Shown: in pieces, positions 42,343 through 50,353 of the stretch
Position numbering within the stretch: the first letter of the stretch is position 1
How the letters are laid out: every line of letters begins with the position of its first letter
Assembly: GCF_003031675.1 (NCBI RefSeq)
Contig: NZ_PYWX01000063.1
Coordinates: 37,540-101,539, forward strand
Direction of reading: 5' to 3'
Source of the DNA: Pseudomonas palleroniana
Lineage (GTDB): Bacteria; Pseudomonadota; Gammaproteobacteria; Pseudomonadales; Pseudomonadaceae
DNA: 64,000 bases
Notes under the pieces: model-generated
Told to the model about the DNA's origin: nothing
Database searches by the model: none
The model's input: only the letters and a program-made list of their open reading frames with translations
Made by a program: the position numbers and the translations under genes

Positions 42343-43702
42343 ACCGCTGAAACTCGCCGTGGTCGGCCACACCAATGTCGGCAAGACCTCGCTGCTGCGC
42401 ACGCTGACCCGGGATGTGGGCTTCGGTGAAGTCTCCCATCGCCCCAGCACCACACGGCATGTCGAAGGTGCGCGGTTGTCGGTGGACGGCGAAGCCTTGC
42501 TGGAGCTGTACGACACACCCGGCCTGGAAGATGCCATCGCCCTGCTCGACTACCTGGAGCGCCTGGATCGCCCCGGCGAACGCCTCGATGGCCCGGCGCG
42601 CCTGGCGCGCTTCCTGGACGGCAGCGAAGCGCGCCAACGTTTCGAACAGGAGGCCAAGGTGCTGCGCCAATTGTTGGCCTCGGACGCCGGCCTGTATGTG
42701 ATCGATGCCCGCGAGCCGGTGCTGGCCAAGTATCGCGATGAGCTGCAAGTGCTGGCCAGTTGCGGCAAGCCGTTGCTGCCGGTGCTCAACTTCGTCAGCA
42801 GCAGCGACCACCGCGAGCCGGACTGGCGCGAAGCCCTGGCCCGTCTGGGCCTGCATGCACTGGTGCGCTTCGACAGCGTAGCGCCACCGGAAGACGGCGA
42901 GCGGCGCTTGTATGAAAGCCTGGCACTGCTGCTGGAAAACGCCCGGCCGCAACTGGAACGGTTGATCCTCGACCAGCAAGCCCAACGCCAGGCCCGCCAG
43001 CAAAGTGCCGCACGCTTGATCGCCGAGCTGTTGATCGACTGCGCCGCTTGCCGTCGCAGCGTGGTTACCGAAGATGAGCAGCAAGCCATCAGCGATTTGC
43101 GCAAGGCCGTGCGCCAGCGCGAACAGAAATGTGTGGAAGCCCTGCTCAAGCAGTTCGGCTTCCGCGCGCAGGATGCCGCCGCCAGTGACCTGCCACTGCT
43201 CGACGGCCGCTGGGGCGACGACCTGTTCAACCCGGAGACGCTCAAGCAATTGGGCGTGCGCGTCGGGGGCGGGATCGCCGCGGGGGCGGCGGCCGGTGCC
43301 GGAGTCGACCTGCTGGTCGGCGGCCTGACCCTGGGCGCCGCCGCCCTGGCCGGTGCGATTGCCGGTGGCGCACTGCAGACCGCGCGCAGTTATGGCAGCC
43401 GCCTGCTGGGCAAGATCAAAGGCCAGCGCGAACTGACTGTGGACGACAGCGTGTTGCGCCTGCTCGCCCTGCGCCAGCGCCAGTTGCTCAAAGCCCTCAA
43501 CCTGCGCGGTCATGCGGCCATGCACAGCATCAAGGTCGATACGCCGCAGGACAAAACCTGGCGCGAAGGCAAGTTGCCGGACGCACTGCATAAAGCCCGC
43601 GCCCATCCGCAATGGTCGTCCCTCAACCCCCACGCCAAGCTCAGCCAGGCTGAGCGCCAGGAGCAAGTTGAAGCGCTGGCTCTGCGCCTCGACGAAACCT
43701 AA
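42335..43702 (+). CDS. DUF3482 GTPase-like protein partnered with DUF2868
   Basis: The 455-residue protein begins with an Era-like G domain: G1 VVGHTNVGKTS (residues 9-19), G2 region RPSTTRHVEG and G3 LYDTPGLED (D60). The G4 motif NKxD is not found; the position reads VLNFVSSSD. A helical middle follows, and at about residues 308-345 comes a very glycine/alanine-rich hydrophobic stretch (GGGIAAGAAAGAG and LTLGAAALAGAIAGGAL) that could insert in a membrane. It overlaps the DUF2868 gene by eight bases. Its end overlaps the convergent HD gene by four. Confidence 0.75.
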   Translation: MTKPLKLAVVGHTNVGKTSLLRTLTRDVGFGEVSHRPSTTRHVEGARLSVDGEALLELYDTPGLEDAIALLDYLERLDRPGERLDGPARLARFLDGSEARQRFEQEAKVLRQLLASDAGLYVIDAREPVLAKYRDELQVLASCGKPLLPVLNFVSSSDHREPDWREALARLGLHALVRFDSVAPPEDGERRLYESLALLLENARPQLERLILDQQAQRQARQQSAARLIAELLIDCAACRRSVVTEDEQQAISDLRKAVRQREQKCVEALLKQFGFRAQDAAASDLPLLDGRWGDDLFNPETLKQLGVRVGGGIAAGAAAGAGVDLLVGGLTLGAAALAGAIAGGALQTARSYGSRLLGKIKGQRELTVDDSVLRLLALRQRQLLKALNLRGHAAMHSIKVDTPQDKTWREGKLPDALHKARAHPQWSSLNPHAKLSQAERQEQVEALALRLDET

Positions 43703-44253
43703 GTCGCCAATGCCTGCCGGGCCTTGCCCTTGAGCACCTCGAGGTCGAGCACCGGCACGTGCATCTGCTTGGCCTGCTCGTCCCAATAGCGCAGGCGCAG
43801 GCTGACCTGGCAGAGCGGGTCTTGCTCGAAAGCCCGCGCTTCTTCTGCCGTCATCACGCCCCCTTGGTACTCCAGGGTACGGCGGCTGGCTTCGCTCAGG
43901 CGGGTGTAATAGTCGGGCTGGCTGAAGGTCAGGTAGCGCTTGGCTTGCACGTGATATTCCACCAGCCTGGCCATGCGTTCGCTGAACCCGGCCCGGCGCA
44001 AATAATCCGCGCCCAGCCGCTCATGGCTGACCACACCATAACCGCCCATATTTTCACCACCCTGGCCGCACAGATGCCCGATGTCGTGAAAAAACGCCGC
44101 CAGCACCACTTCATCGTCAAAACCCTCAGCCATTGCCCACTGCGCGGCCTGGGACATGTGCTCGATCTGCGACACCGGCTCGCCGATGTAATCCGCCGCG
44201 CCATGCCTTTCGTATAAACCGAAGACGTCGGCAATCACCTGCTCCGCGGTCAT
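43699..44253 (-). CDS. PhnZ/TmpB-like HD-domain diiron oxygenase of phosphonate catabolism
   Basis: The 184-residue HD-domain protein carries every metal ligand expected for PhnZ: H32, H56-D57 in FFHDIGH, H77, H101 and D158. It also has the Tyr and Glu of the substrate site in DYIGEP (Y22, E25). Known members cleave the C-P bond of alpha-hydroxy-aminophosphonates oxidatively (PhnZ on hydroxy-AEP, TmpB on the trimethyl analogue). The ATG at 44253 overlaps the FAD gene stop by four bases and gives the family length. No PhnY/TmpA hydroxylase is encoded nearby, so its substrate is open. Confidence 0.8.
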   Translation of the reverse strand: MTAEQVIADVFGLYERHGAADYIGEPVSQIEHMSQAAQWAMAEGFDDEVVLAAFFHDIGHLCGQGGENMGGYGVVSHERLGADYLRRAGFSERMARLVEYHVQAKRYLTFSQPDYYTRLSEASRRTLEYQGGVMTAEEARAFEQDPLCQVSLRLRYWDEQAKQMHVPVLDLEVLKGKARQALAT

Positions 44254-45380
44254 GACGCCGCGCCCCACAACGCACTGATATTGCGTTCGGCCAGCGCCGG
44301 CCCCACGCTCATGCCCACGCCGGTATGCATCAGCGCTGCGCTCACCCCCGGCGCCACGCGCAGGAATGAGAACGGCCCGGGACCGCGTGAGCCGTAGACA
44401 CCTTGCCAGCGCTCCACCACCTGGATCTTGCACCCCAAGGTCTGCTCAGCCAGTTCGATCATCCAGTCATCGACCTGTTCGGCGTTGAACGGCGATGCAT
44501 CGCGGCCGTAGTCGTGGGAATCGCCGATGATCAGTTCGCCATGGGGCGTCGGGCTGATCAGCAAGTGAATACCCTGTGCCGCCAGGTGAGGCGCTTCACG
44601 CAGGATCTGCGCCCGCACCGATGCAGCTTGCGGCAAGTCGGCGAAGGCGCCGTAGTGCACACAGCTGAGGCCGGTGAGCAACGCATGTTGCAGGTTCAGA
44701 TTGACCGCCGGTCGCGCCCGCAGCATTTGCAAGCGGCAGATCTGCGGGTTGAGTTCGGCCATCGCCTCGGCCAGCAGCGTCTGGTAGTCATGGCCGGAGC
44801 ACACGATGACCTGCTCGCCACGAAAGCTGCCTGCCGTGGTGTGCACATGGCCCGGTTCGACGTCGCGTACCAAGGTGGAAAAGTGAAACTCGACCTTGAG
44901 CGTTTGGGCCAGATAGGCGATCAGTGCCGGAATCGCTTCGCGGGAATACAACTGCTGATCGTCCTTGCCGTGCAGCGCGGCGCGATGATGGCGGAACTGG
45001 CCGCCGTACAGATCCTTCATCGCCGAGCCTTGCAGCAGCTCGACGTTGTAGCCGTGTTCCCGCGCGCGACCGGCACAGAAGGCTTCGAGCAGATGCTCTT
45101 CGGCTTCGGTGCGAGCGAACAAGTATGAGCCGTTGCGCTTGAGTTGCAGGCCCGCTACTTGGGCCCAATGGCCCCAGATGTCACGGCTTTGCCGCGCCAG
45201 GTCGAGCATCGGCCCTGGCGGCTGGCCGGTGACCAGCGCCTGGCCGAAGTTGCGGACCGAGGCGCCGAGCGGTGTGGCGCTACGCTCGAAGACCGTTACC
45301 TTGAGCCCGCGTTTGGCGGCGGCGTAGGCGTGGGACAGGCCGAGGATGCCGGCGCCAACAATCAACAGATCACTACTCAT
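44250..45380 (-). CDS. FAD-dependent amine oxidoreductase of a phosphonate operon (DAO family)
   Basis: The 376-residue protein has the dinucleotide-binding start LLIVGAGILGLSHAYAAAKR and the D-amino-acid-oxidase fold, ending in a VYGSRGPGPFSFLRVAPGVS region. It fits the TIGR03364-like oxidoreductases found next to AEP transport genes. Recent work (from memory) shows that FAD enzymes of such loci oxidise N-methyl-AEP or AEP to phosphonoacetaldehyde. It lies between the transporter and the HD oxygenase and overlaps the latter. No phosphonatase (phnX) or transaminase (phnW) gene is in the window. Confidence 0.78.
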   Translation of the reverse strand: MSSDLLIVGAGILGLSHAYAAAKRGLKVTVFERSATPLGASVRNFGQALVTGQPPGPMLDLARQSRDIWGHWAQVAGLQLKRNGSYLFARTEAEEHLLEAFCAGRAREHGYNVELLQGSAMKDLYGGQFRHHRAALHGKDDQQLYSREAIPALIAYLAQTLKVEFHFSTLVRDVEPGHVHTTAGSFRGEQVIVCSGHDYQTLLAEAMAELNPQICRLQMLRARPAVNLNLQHALLTGLSCVHYGAFADLPQAASVRAQILREAPHLAAQGIHLLISPTPHGELIIGDSHDYGRDASPFNAEQVDDWMIELAEQTLGCKIQVVERWQGVYGSRGPGPFSFLRVAPGVSAALMHTGVGMSVGPALAERNISALWGAAS

Positions 45381-45390
45381 GCATTCCTCT

Positions 45391-45415
45391 CGTTCCCACG
45401 CTCCGCGTGGGAATG
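45391..45415. repeat. Single REP unit of the GTTCCCACGC family
   Basis: CGTTCCCACGCTCCGCGTGGGAA folds into a nine-base stem around CTCC. It is one half of the element seen at 6231. It lies within the phosphonate operon between the binding-protein and oxidoreductase genes and could reduce read-through (inference). Confidence 0.7.
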
Positions 45416-45421
45416 CATCGG

Positions 45422-46435
45422 TTATTGTTTTTCGGACTTGCCGTCATAGCGCTTGCGCCATTCGGTGAGGATGCTGTCGCGGTTCTTCGAGGCCCAGGCA
45501 AAGTCGTTCTTGATCAGGCGCTGCTCGTAGTCGGCCGGCAGCTCGGTCTGCGGCTTGGCGATGCCCGGCTGGGCCAGGACAGCGAAGTTGTCCTTGTAAA
45601 GCTCCATCGCGGCAGGGCTGGCGGAGAAGTCGGCAAGTTTTTTCGCCGCATCGGCGTGAGCAGTACCCTTCATCACGGCCGTTGCTTCAATGTCCCAACC
45701 CAGACCCTCTTTCGGCAGGATGATGTCCAATGGCGCCCCCTGGCGCTTGAGCTGCACCGCTGGGTACTCGAACGAAATACCAATCGGGAACTCCCCCGAG
45801 GCGGCCAGCTTGCACGGCTTGGAACCGGAGTGAACGTACTGGCCGATGTTCTGATGCAGCTCGTCCATGTACTGCCAACCCTGCTTTTCACCGAAGGTCT
45901 GCAACCAGGCGCTCACATCGAGGAAGCCAGTGCCGGACGACGCCGGGTTGGGCATCACGATCTTGCCCTTGTACTCAGACTTGGTCAGGTCCTGCCAGCT
46001 CACCGGCTTGGTCAGGCCCTGTTTCTCGGCCTCGACGGTGTTGAAGCAGAGGGTCGCCGCCCATACGTCCATGCCGACCCAGGCCGGTGGGTTGGCGGGG
46101 TCGCGGTAATTTTTGCCGATCTTGCCCAGGTCCTTGGGCGCGTAGTTCTCCAGCATGCCCTGCTGGTCGAGGATCGCCAGGCTCGAAGCTGCCAGACCCC
46201 ACACTGCATCGGCTTGCGGGCGATCTTTCTCGGCCAGCAGCTTGGCCGTGATGATGCCGGTGGAGTCACGCACCCACTTGATCTCGACGTCAGGGTTGGC
46301 CTTTTCGAAAGCCTGCTTGTAGGTCTTCAACTGCTCGGCTTCGAGCGCCGTGTACACCGTCAGTTCGGTCTTGGCGAAGGCATTCAGGCTGAATGCCGTG
46401 AGTACCGCAGCGACCAGCGCCAGGGGCTTGAACAT
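45422..46435 (-). CDS. Periplasmic binding protein for 2-aminoethylphosphonate-type substrates
   Basis: The 337-residue protein has a signal peptide (MFKPLALVAAVLTAFSLNAF-AKTELTVYTALEAEQLKTY) and the fold of Fe3+/phosphonate-type binding proteins, with RDSTGIITAKLLAE and ADAVWGLAASSLAI. Its neighbours are a double permease and an ATPase of the PhnS/T/U2 kind, plus phosphonate enzymes, which points to AEP or a related aminophosphonate rather than iron. An AAGGAGGTG site precedes the ATG. Confidence 0.8.
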   Translation of the reverse strand: MFKPLALVAAVLTAFSLNAFAKTELTVYTALEAEQLKTYKQAFEKANPDVEIKWVRDSTGIITAKLLAEKDRPQADAVWGLAASSLAILDQQGMLENYAPKDLGKIGKNYRDPANPPAWVGMDVWAATLCFNTVEAEKQGLTKPVSWQDLTKSEYKGKIVMPNPASSGTGFLDVSAWLQTFGEKQGWQYMDELHQNIGQYVHSGSKPCKLAASGEFPIGISFEYPAVQLKRQGAPLDIILPKEGLGWDIEATAVMKGTAHADAAKKLADFSASPAAMELYKDNFAVLAQPGIAKPQTELPADYEQRLIKNDFAWASKNRDSILTEWRKRYDGKSEKQ

Positions 46436-46456
46436 GGAGCACCTCCTTCAGGGTTA

Positions 46457-48169
46457 TCATTGGCCGGGAGCGGACTGGCGCCAGGCTTGAGAGCGACGCA
46501 GCGCGCCACGTGAAGCCCACGCCAGCAGCAGCGAAACGCCGGCCGAAGTGAACAGGATCAGGCTCGACATGGCCGCCGCACCGCCCACGTTGCCGGCGTC
46601 GTCCATGTTCAACACGGCGACGGCGGCGAGGATAGTGTCGGGGCTGTAGAGAAAAATCGCGGCGGACACGGTGGTCATCGCCGATACAAACAGGTAGCGC
46701 ACGATGTCCAGCAGCGCCGGCAGGCAGATCGGCACCGTGACGCGCAGGTAGTGGCGGTACAGCGGCGCCTTGAGCGACAGCGCGGCGGCTTCGAACTCGG
46801 CATCCAACTGGCGCAGGGCGGTGGTCGCGGTCATTTGTGCGGTGGTCAGATAGTGGGCAATGGTGCACACCACCAACAACGTCATGCTCCCGTAGAACAC
46901 ATGCAGCGGGTTGCCGTTGAGGTTGAAAAAGAACACGTAGCCCAGGCCCAGCACCAGGCCCGGCACCGCCATCGGTACGAAGCTGAGCATGCGCAGGGCC
47001 AGGTTCAGGCCTTTCTGGCTTTGGGTTTTTTCCATCAGGTAGGCACCGGTGAAGATCAGCACGCTGCCGAGCAACGCCGTGCACAGGGCCATGGTCAAGC
47101 TGTTGCGATAGGCCAGCCAGCCACCGCCCGCCGTGTCTTCGAACTGGTAGTGGTTAAGCGACAACGACAGGTTGTAGGGCCAGAACTTCACCAGCGAGGA
47201 ATACACCGCCATGCCGAACACCAGCAGCAATGCCGTGCAGATCAGCATCACGATGGCCAGGTAACAGCCGTCTCTTGCGCGCGATGGCGCGGGTCGAAAC
47301 ACTTGCGCGCGACCGCTCATGGCGTCGCCATGCCGGCGGCGCAACCAGGTATCCACGCCAAAACTGAACAGCGCCGGAAGCAGCAACACCATCCCGATCA
47401 ATGCGCCACGACCAAACTGTTGCTGGCCGACCACCGCCTTGTAGGCTTCCAGCGCCAGCACCTGATAATCCCCTCCCACCACCACGGGCACCCCGAAGTC
47501 GGTGATGGTCAGGGTAAACACCAGGCAGGACGCAGCAAATACGGCCTGGCGCGTGGCCGGCCAGGTGATGCTGCGAAACGCCCGGGCCGGGCTGGCGCCC
47601 ATGCTGGAAGCGGCATCGAACAAGCGCGCATCCGCCAGGGACAGCGCTGACAGCAGAATCATCAAGGCGTGTGGGAAGGTGTAGATCACCTCACCCAACA
47701 CGATGCCCCAGAAGCCGTAAATGTTCTGCGAGAGCAAACCGCGCAACAGGCCCTGGTTACCGAACAGGTACACCAGCGCAATCCCCGGCAACATCGACGG
47801 TGCCATTAATGGCAGCAATGACAGGCCGCGCCAAACGGCCTTGCCGGGAATCAATGTGCGTTGCAGGGCGTAGGCAAACAGGTAAGCCAGCGGTACGACA
47901 ATGGCAGCCACACTGACGGACACTTTCAAGCTATTGCCCAGCAGCCAGTGAAAATTGTCGCTGGTCACCAGCGCTCGCGCCGCGATCCACCCGCCGCCCT
48001 GCCCGGCTTCGCTACTGAAACCTCGCCAGAAGATCGCCAGCAGTGGCAGCAGCACCGCGATAAGCAGCAAAAACAGCCACAGCAGTTTGCCGCCGAGCAC
48101 AAAAATACGATCGCCCATTTGGGCACGGGACACCTGGCGGGCTATCGGCAGCGCCATCACCGCAGCCAT
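46457..48169 (-). CDS. Fused double-domain ABC permease for aminophosphonate uptake
   Basis: The 570-residue protein has about twelve membrane helices in two BPD-type permease halves, each with an EAA-like loop: DAASSMGASPARAFRSITWP near residue 215 and EFEAAALSLKAPLYRHYLRV near 460. A single polypeptide with both halves is the PhnU2/FbpB form. The ATG at 48169 is preferred; the frame upstream overlaps the ATPase gene. An alternative start at 48157 would remove four residues. It follows the ATPase gene by one base. Confidence 0.82.
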   Translation of the reverse strand: MAAVMALPIARQVSRAQMGDRIFVLGGKLLWLFLLLIAVLLPLLAIFWRGFSSEAGQGGGWIAARALVTSDNFHWLLGNSLKVSVSVAAIVVPLAYLFAYALQRTLIPGKAVWRGLSLLPLMAPSMLPGIALVYLFGNQGLLRGLLSQNIYGFWGIVLGEVIYTFPHALMILLSALSLADARLFDAASSMGASPARAFRSITWPATRQAVFAASCLVFTLTITDFGVPVVVGGDYQVLALEAYKAVVGQQQFGRGALIGMVLLLPALFSFGVDTWLRRRHGDAMSGRAQVFRPAPSRARDGCYLAIVMLICTALLLVFGMAVYSSLVKFWPYNLSLSLNHYQFEDTAGGGWLAYRNSLTMALCTALLGSVLIFTGAYLMEKTQSQKGLNLALRMLSFVPMAVPGLVLGLGYVFFFNLNGNPLHVFYGSMTLLVVCTIAHYLTTAQMTATTALRQLDAEFEAAALSLKAPLYRHYLRVTVPICLPALLDIVRYLFVSAMTTVSAAIFLYSPDTILAAVAVLNMDDAGNVGGAAAMSSLILFTSAGVSLLLAWASRGALRRSQAWRQSAPGQ

Positions 48170-48170
48170 C

Positions 48171-49235
48171 TCAGGCAAACACCTGCAGGCTGCGCGGCGG
48201 CAGCGCCACCCAGATATCCTGGGCACCCAGGCGCGGCATGGCTTCCGGCGCCAGCTCGGCGAGCAGCGGATGACCGGGCAATTGCGCCAGCTCAAAGCTC
48301 ATGCGGCAGCGGTTGCCGAGAAAGGTGATCTCGCGGACCTTGGCCGGGAACAGGTTTTCTTCATGCACCGGCGGGTTGACGCTGATGGCTTCCGGGCGGC
48401 AGAACAAACGCCCGGACTGGGCCACGCCGGCATCATCGGCCAAGCGCAGGTTCATACCGCCAACCTGAGCGTGGCTGACACTGTTGCGGCTGAACGGCAA
48501 CCAGTTGCCCTGGCCGACAAACTCCGCCACAAACGGCGTGGCCGGACGGTCGTAGATCGCCTGGGGCGTCGCGTATTGCTCGACCTTGCCGTTGTTCATC
48601 ACGGCAATGCGGTCGGCCATCAACATGGCCTCGTCCTGATTGTGGGTGACCATCAAGGTGGTGATGCCCAGGCGTCGTTGCAGCTGGCGCAACTCGGTGC
48701 ACAGGTGCTCGCGGACACGGGCGTCGAGGGCCGACATCGGTTCATCCAGCAACAGCAGCGAAGGGGCCGGTGCCAGCGCTCGCGCCAGGGCGACACGTTG
48801 CTGCTGGCCGCCGGACAACTGGCCGGGGTACTTTTTTTCGCTGCCCACCAGGCCTACCAGTTCCAGCATCTGCGCGACGCGCTTGCGCACTTCATCGCGG
48901 CCACTGCCGGTGAGGCCGTAGCCGATATTGGCTTCGACGGTCAGGTTGGGAAACAGCGCGTAGGACTGGAACAAAATCCCGTAGTCCCGCGCCTGAGGCG
49001 GGAGCAGGGAAACGTCGCGATGGCCCAGGCGCAGTTCACCGCTGTCCTGGCGTTCCAAGCCGGCGATGCAGCGCAACAAGGTGGTCTTGCCGCAACCGGA
49101 CGGGCCCAGCAGGCACACCAGCTCGCCGGCGGCGACGTCCAGGGACACGTTGTCCAGCGCGGTAAACGCACCAAAGCGTTTCTGGATGCCCCGCACCGTC
49201 ATGGGCGCACCGGGGTGGGTCAGGGCTGTGTTCAT
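48171..49235 (-). CDS. ABC transporter ATPase for aminophosphonate uptake
   Basis: The 354-residue protein has Walker A LLGPSGCGKTTLL, signature LSGGQQQRVALARAL, Walker B LLLLDEPMSALD and the H-loop MVTHNQDEA, followed by a TOBE-like regulatory domain of about 110 residues. The ATG at 49235 is chosen because GAGGTG lies six bases upstream; the frame could begin three codons earlier. It is the first gene of the five-gene operon, and its promoter should lie between here and the LysR gene. Confidence 0.85.
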   Translation of the reverse strand: MNTALTHPGAPMTVRGIQKRFGAFTALDNVSLDVAAGELVCLLGPSGCGKTTLLRCIAGLERQDSGELRLGHRDVSLLPPQARDYGILFQSYALFPNLTVEANIGYGLTGSGRDEVRKRVAQMLELVGLVGSEKKYPGQLSGGQQQRVALARALAPAPSLLLLDEPMSALDARVREHLCTELRQLQRRLGITTLMVTHNQDEAMLMADRIAVMNNGKVEQYATPQAIYDRPATPFVAEFVGQGNWLPFSRNSVSHAQVGGMNLRLADDAGVAQSGRLFCRPEAISVNPPVHEENLFPAKVREITFLGNRCRMSFELAQLPGHPLLAELAPEAMPRLGAQDIWVALPPRSLQVFA

Positions 49236-49375
49236 GCAAGGCACCTCATCGAACGGATGAAGGCCATGCTAGGTGGGCAATGCGTCGCTCATGTGGCAGG
49301 AAGGCAAAACGCGGTGATAGTGGTATTGGTGGATTTGGGTGTGGCTCATGGAGGTGCGGTGGCTGGACTGCCGCT

Positions 49376-49448
49376 ATCGGGAGCAAGCCCCCTCCCACAG
49401 TTTGATCTGTGAATACATTCAGAATGTGGGAGGTGGCTTGCTCCCGAT
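49376..49448. repeat. Inverted REP pair (outward order)
   Basis: ATCGGGAGCAAGCCCCCTCC is followed by ATGTGGGAGGTGGCTTGCTC and CCGAT, with one G-to-T change in the second arm. It lies between the LysR gene and the phosphonate operon, both on the minus strand, and may separate their transcripts. Confidence 0.85.
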
Positions 49449-49473
49449 GAGGCCCTCAAAGCCGCCTACTTAC

Positions 49474-50337
49474 TCAGAGAGGCGACATTTCCTGCGCCAA
49501 TCCCAGAAACGCCGCCGGCAACCGTGCGCCCTTGCGCTCCTTGAGGCAGTACAGATACTCGGCAATCTGCGGCGCATTTTCGATGGTCAACACGCGTAAT
49601 TGCGGGTCGTGGGGTACTTCCTGGCGGGCAATGATGCTGATGCCGATGTTGCGCAGCACCGCCTCGCGGATCGATTCGCGGCTGCCGATTTCCAGCAACG
49701 GGCCATGGCTCACGCCCGCGCCTTGCAACAGATCTTCCGTCAGGCGCCGCGTGGTCGACCCCGCTTCGCGCATCAACAAGGTATGCCCGGCCAGCGCCGT
49801 CAGCGGCACATGCTCCAGCGCTGCCAGCGGGTGATTGCGATGGACCGCCAACACCAACGGGTCGGTGCCGAGCACACGGCGGATCAGCCGCGGGTCTTCG
49901 AGCAATTGCGAGGATGCTGCGACGTCAACGCGGTAATCATCCAGCGCTTCAAGCACCTGTTGGGAGTTGCCGATTTCTACCGACACCTCCACCTGGGGCA
50001 GGCGCTCACGAAAGGCTTTGACCAGGTCGAGGATGTAATACGGCGCCGTCGCGGCGATGCGCAGAGCGCCCTGGACCTGACCGTTGTTGCGCAGGAAGAA
50101 CTCGATGTCCGCTTCCTGCTGCAACAGCGCCTTGACCATCGGCAGCAGGCGCGCGCCTTCGTCACTGACGGTGAGGCGGCGCCCGCCACGGTAAAACAGC
50201 TCGACCCCGTACTGGCTTTCCAGGTTGCGGATCTGGGTGGTGACGGTGGGCTGGCTCAGGCCGAGCTTCTTCGCCGCCTGGGTAATGCTGCCCAGGCGGG
50301 CGACCATGAAAAACGCCTTCAACTCGGCACTCAGCAC
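49474..50337 (-). CDS. LysR-family regulator next to the phosphonate operon
   Basis: The 287-residue protein has the LysR helix-turn-helix (ARLGSITQAAKKLGLSQPTV followed by TTQIRNLESQYG) at residues 13-45 and a periplasmic-binding-protein-like effector domain. The start is GTG with GAGAGGG five bases upstream. Its position right before the uptake operon suggests that it controls phosphonate genes. It also lies only 16 bases after the end of cadA on the same strand, so it may partly be transcribed from the cadA promoter. Confidence 0.8.
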   Translation of the reverse strand: MLSAELKAFFMVARLGSITQAAKKLGLSQPTVTTQIRNLESQYGVELFYRGGRRLTVSDEGARLLPMVKALLQQEADIEFFLRNNGQVQGALRIAATAPYYILDLVKAFRERLPQVEVSVEIGNSQQVLEALDDYRVDVAASSQLLEDPRLIRRVLGTDPLVLAVHRNHPLAALEHVPLTALAGHTLLMREAGSTTRRLTEDLLQGAGVSHGPLLEIGSRESIREAVLRNIGISIIARQEVPHDPQLRVLTIENAPQIAEYLYCLKERKGARLPAAFLGLAQEMSPL

Positions 50338-50353
50338 ACCACCCTCTCATCCT

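Noticed and set aside
42092..43786. 564-codon minus-strand frame opposite the DUF3482 gene
   Set aside because: The + strand frame has exact GTPase motifs and overlaps its operon partner. The antisense product has no recognisable domain.
45422..49235. Iron(III) ABC transporter identity
   Set aside because: The binding protein and double permease belong to a fold shared with FbpABC, but the two phosphonate-type enzymes in the same overlapping operon make aminophosphonate uptake more likely.
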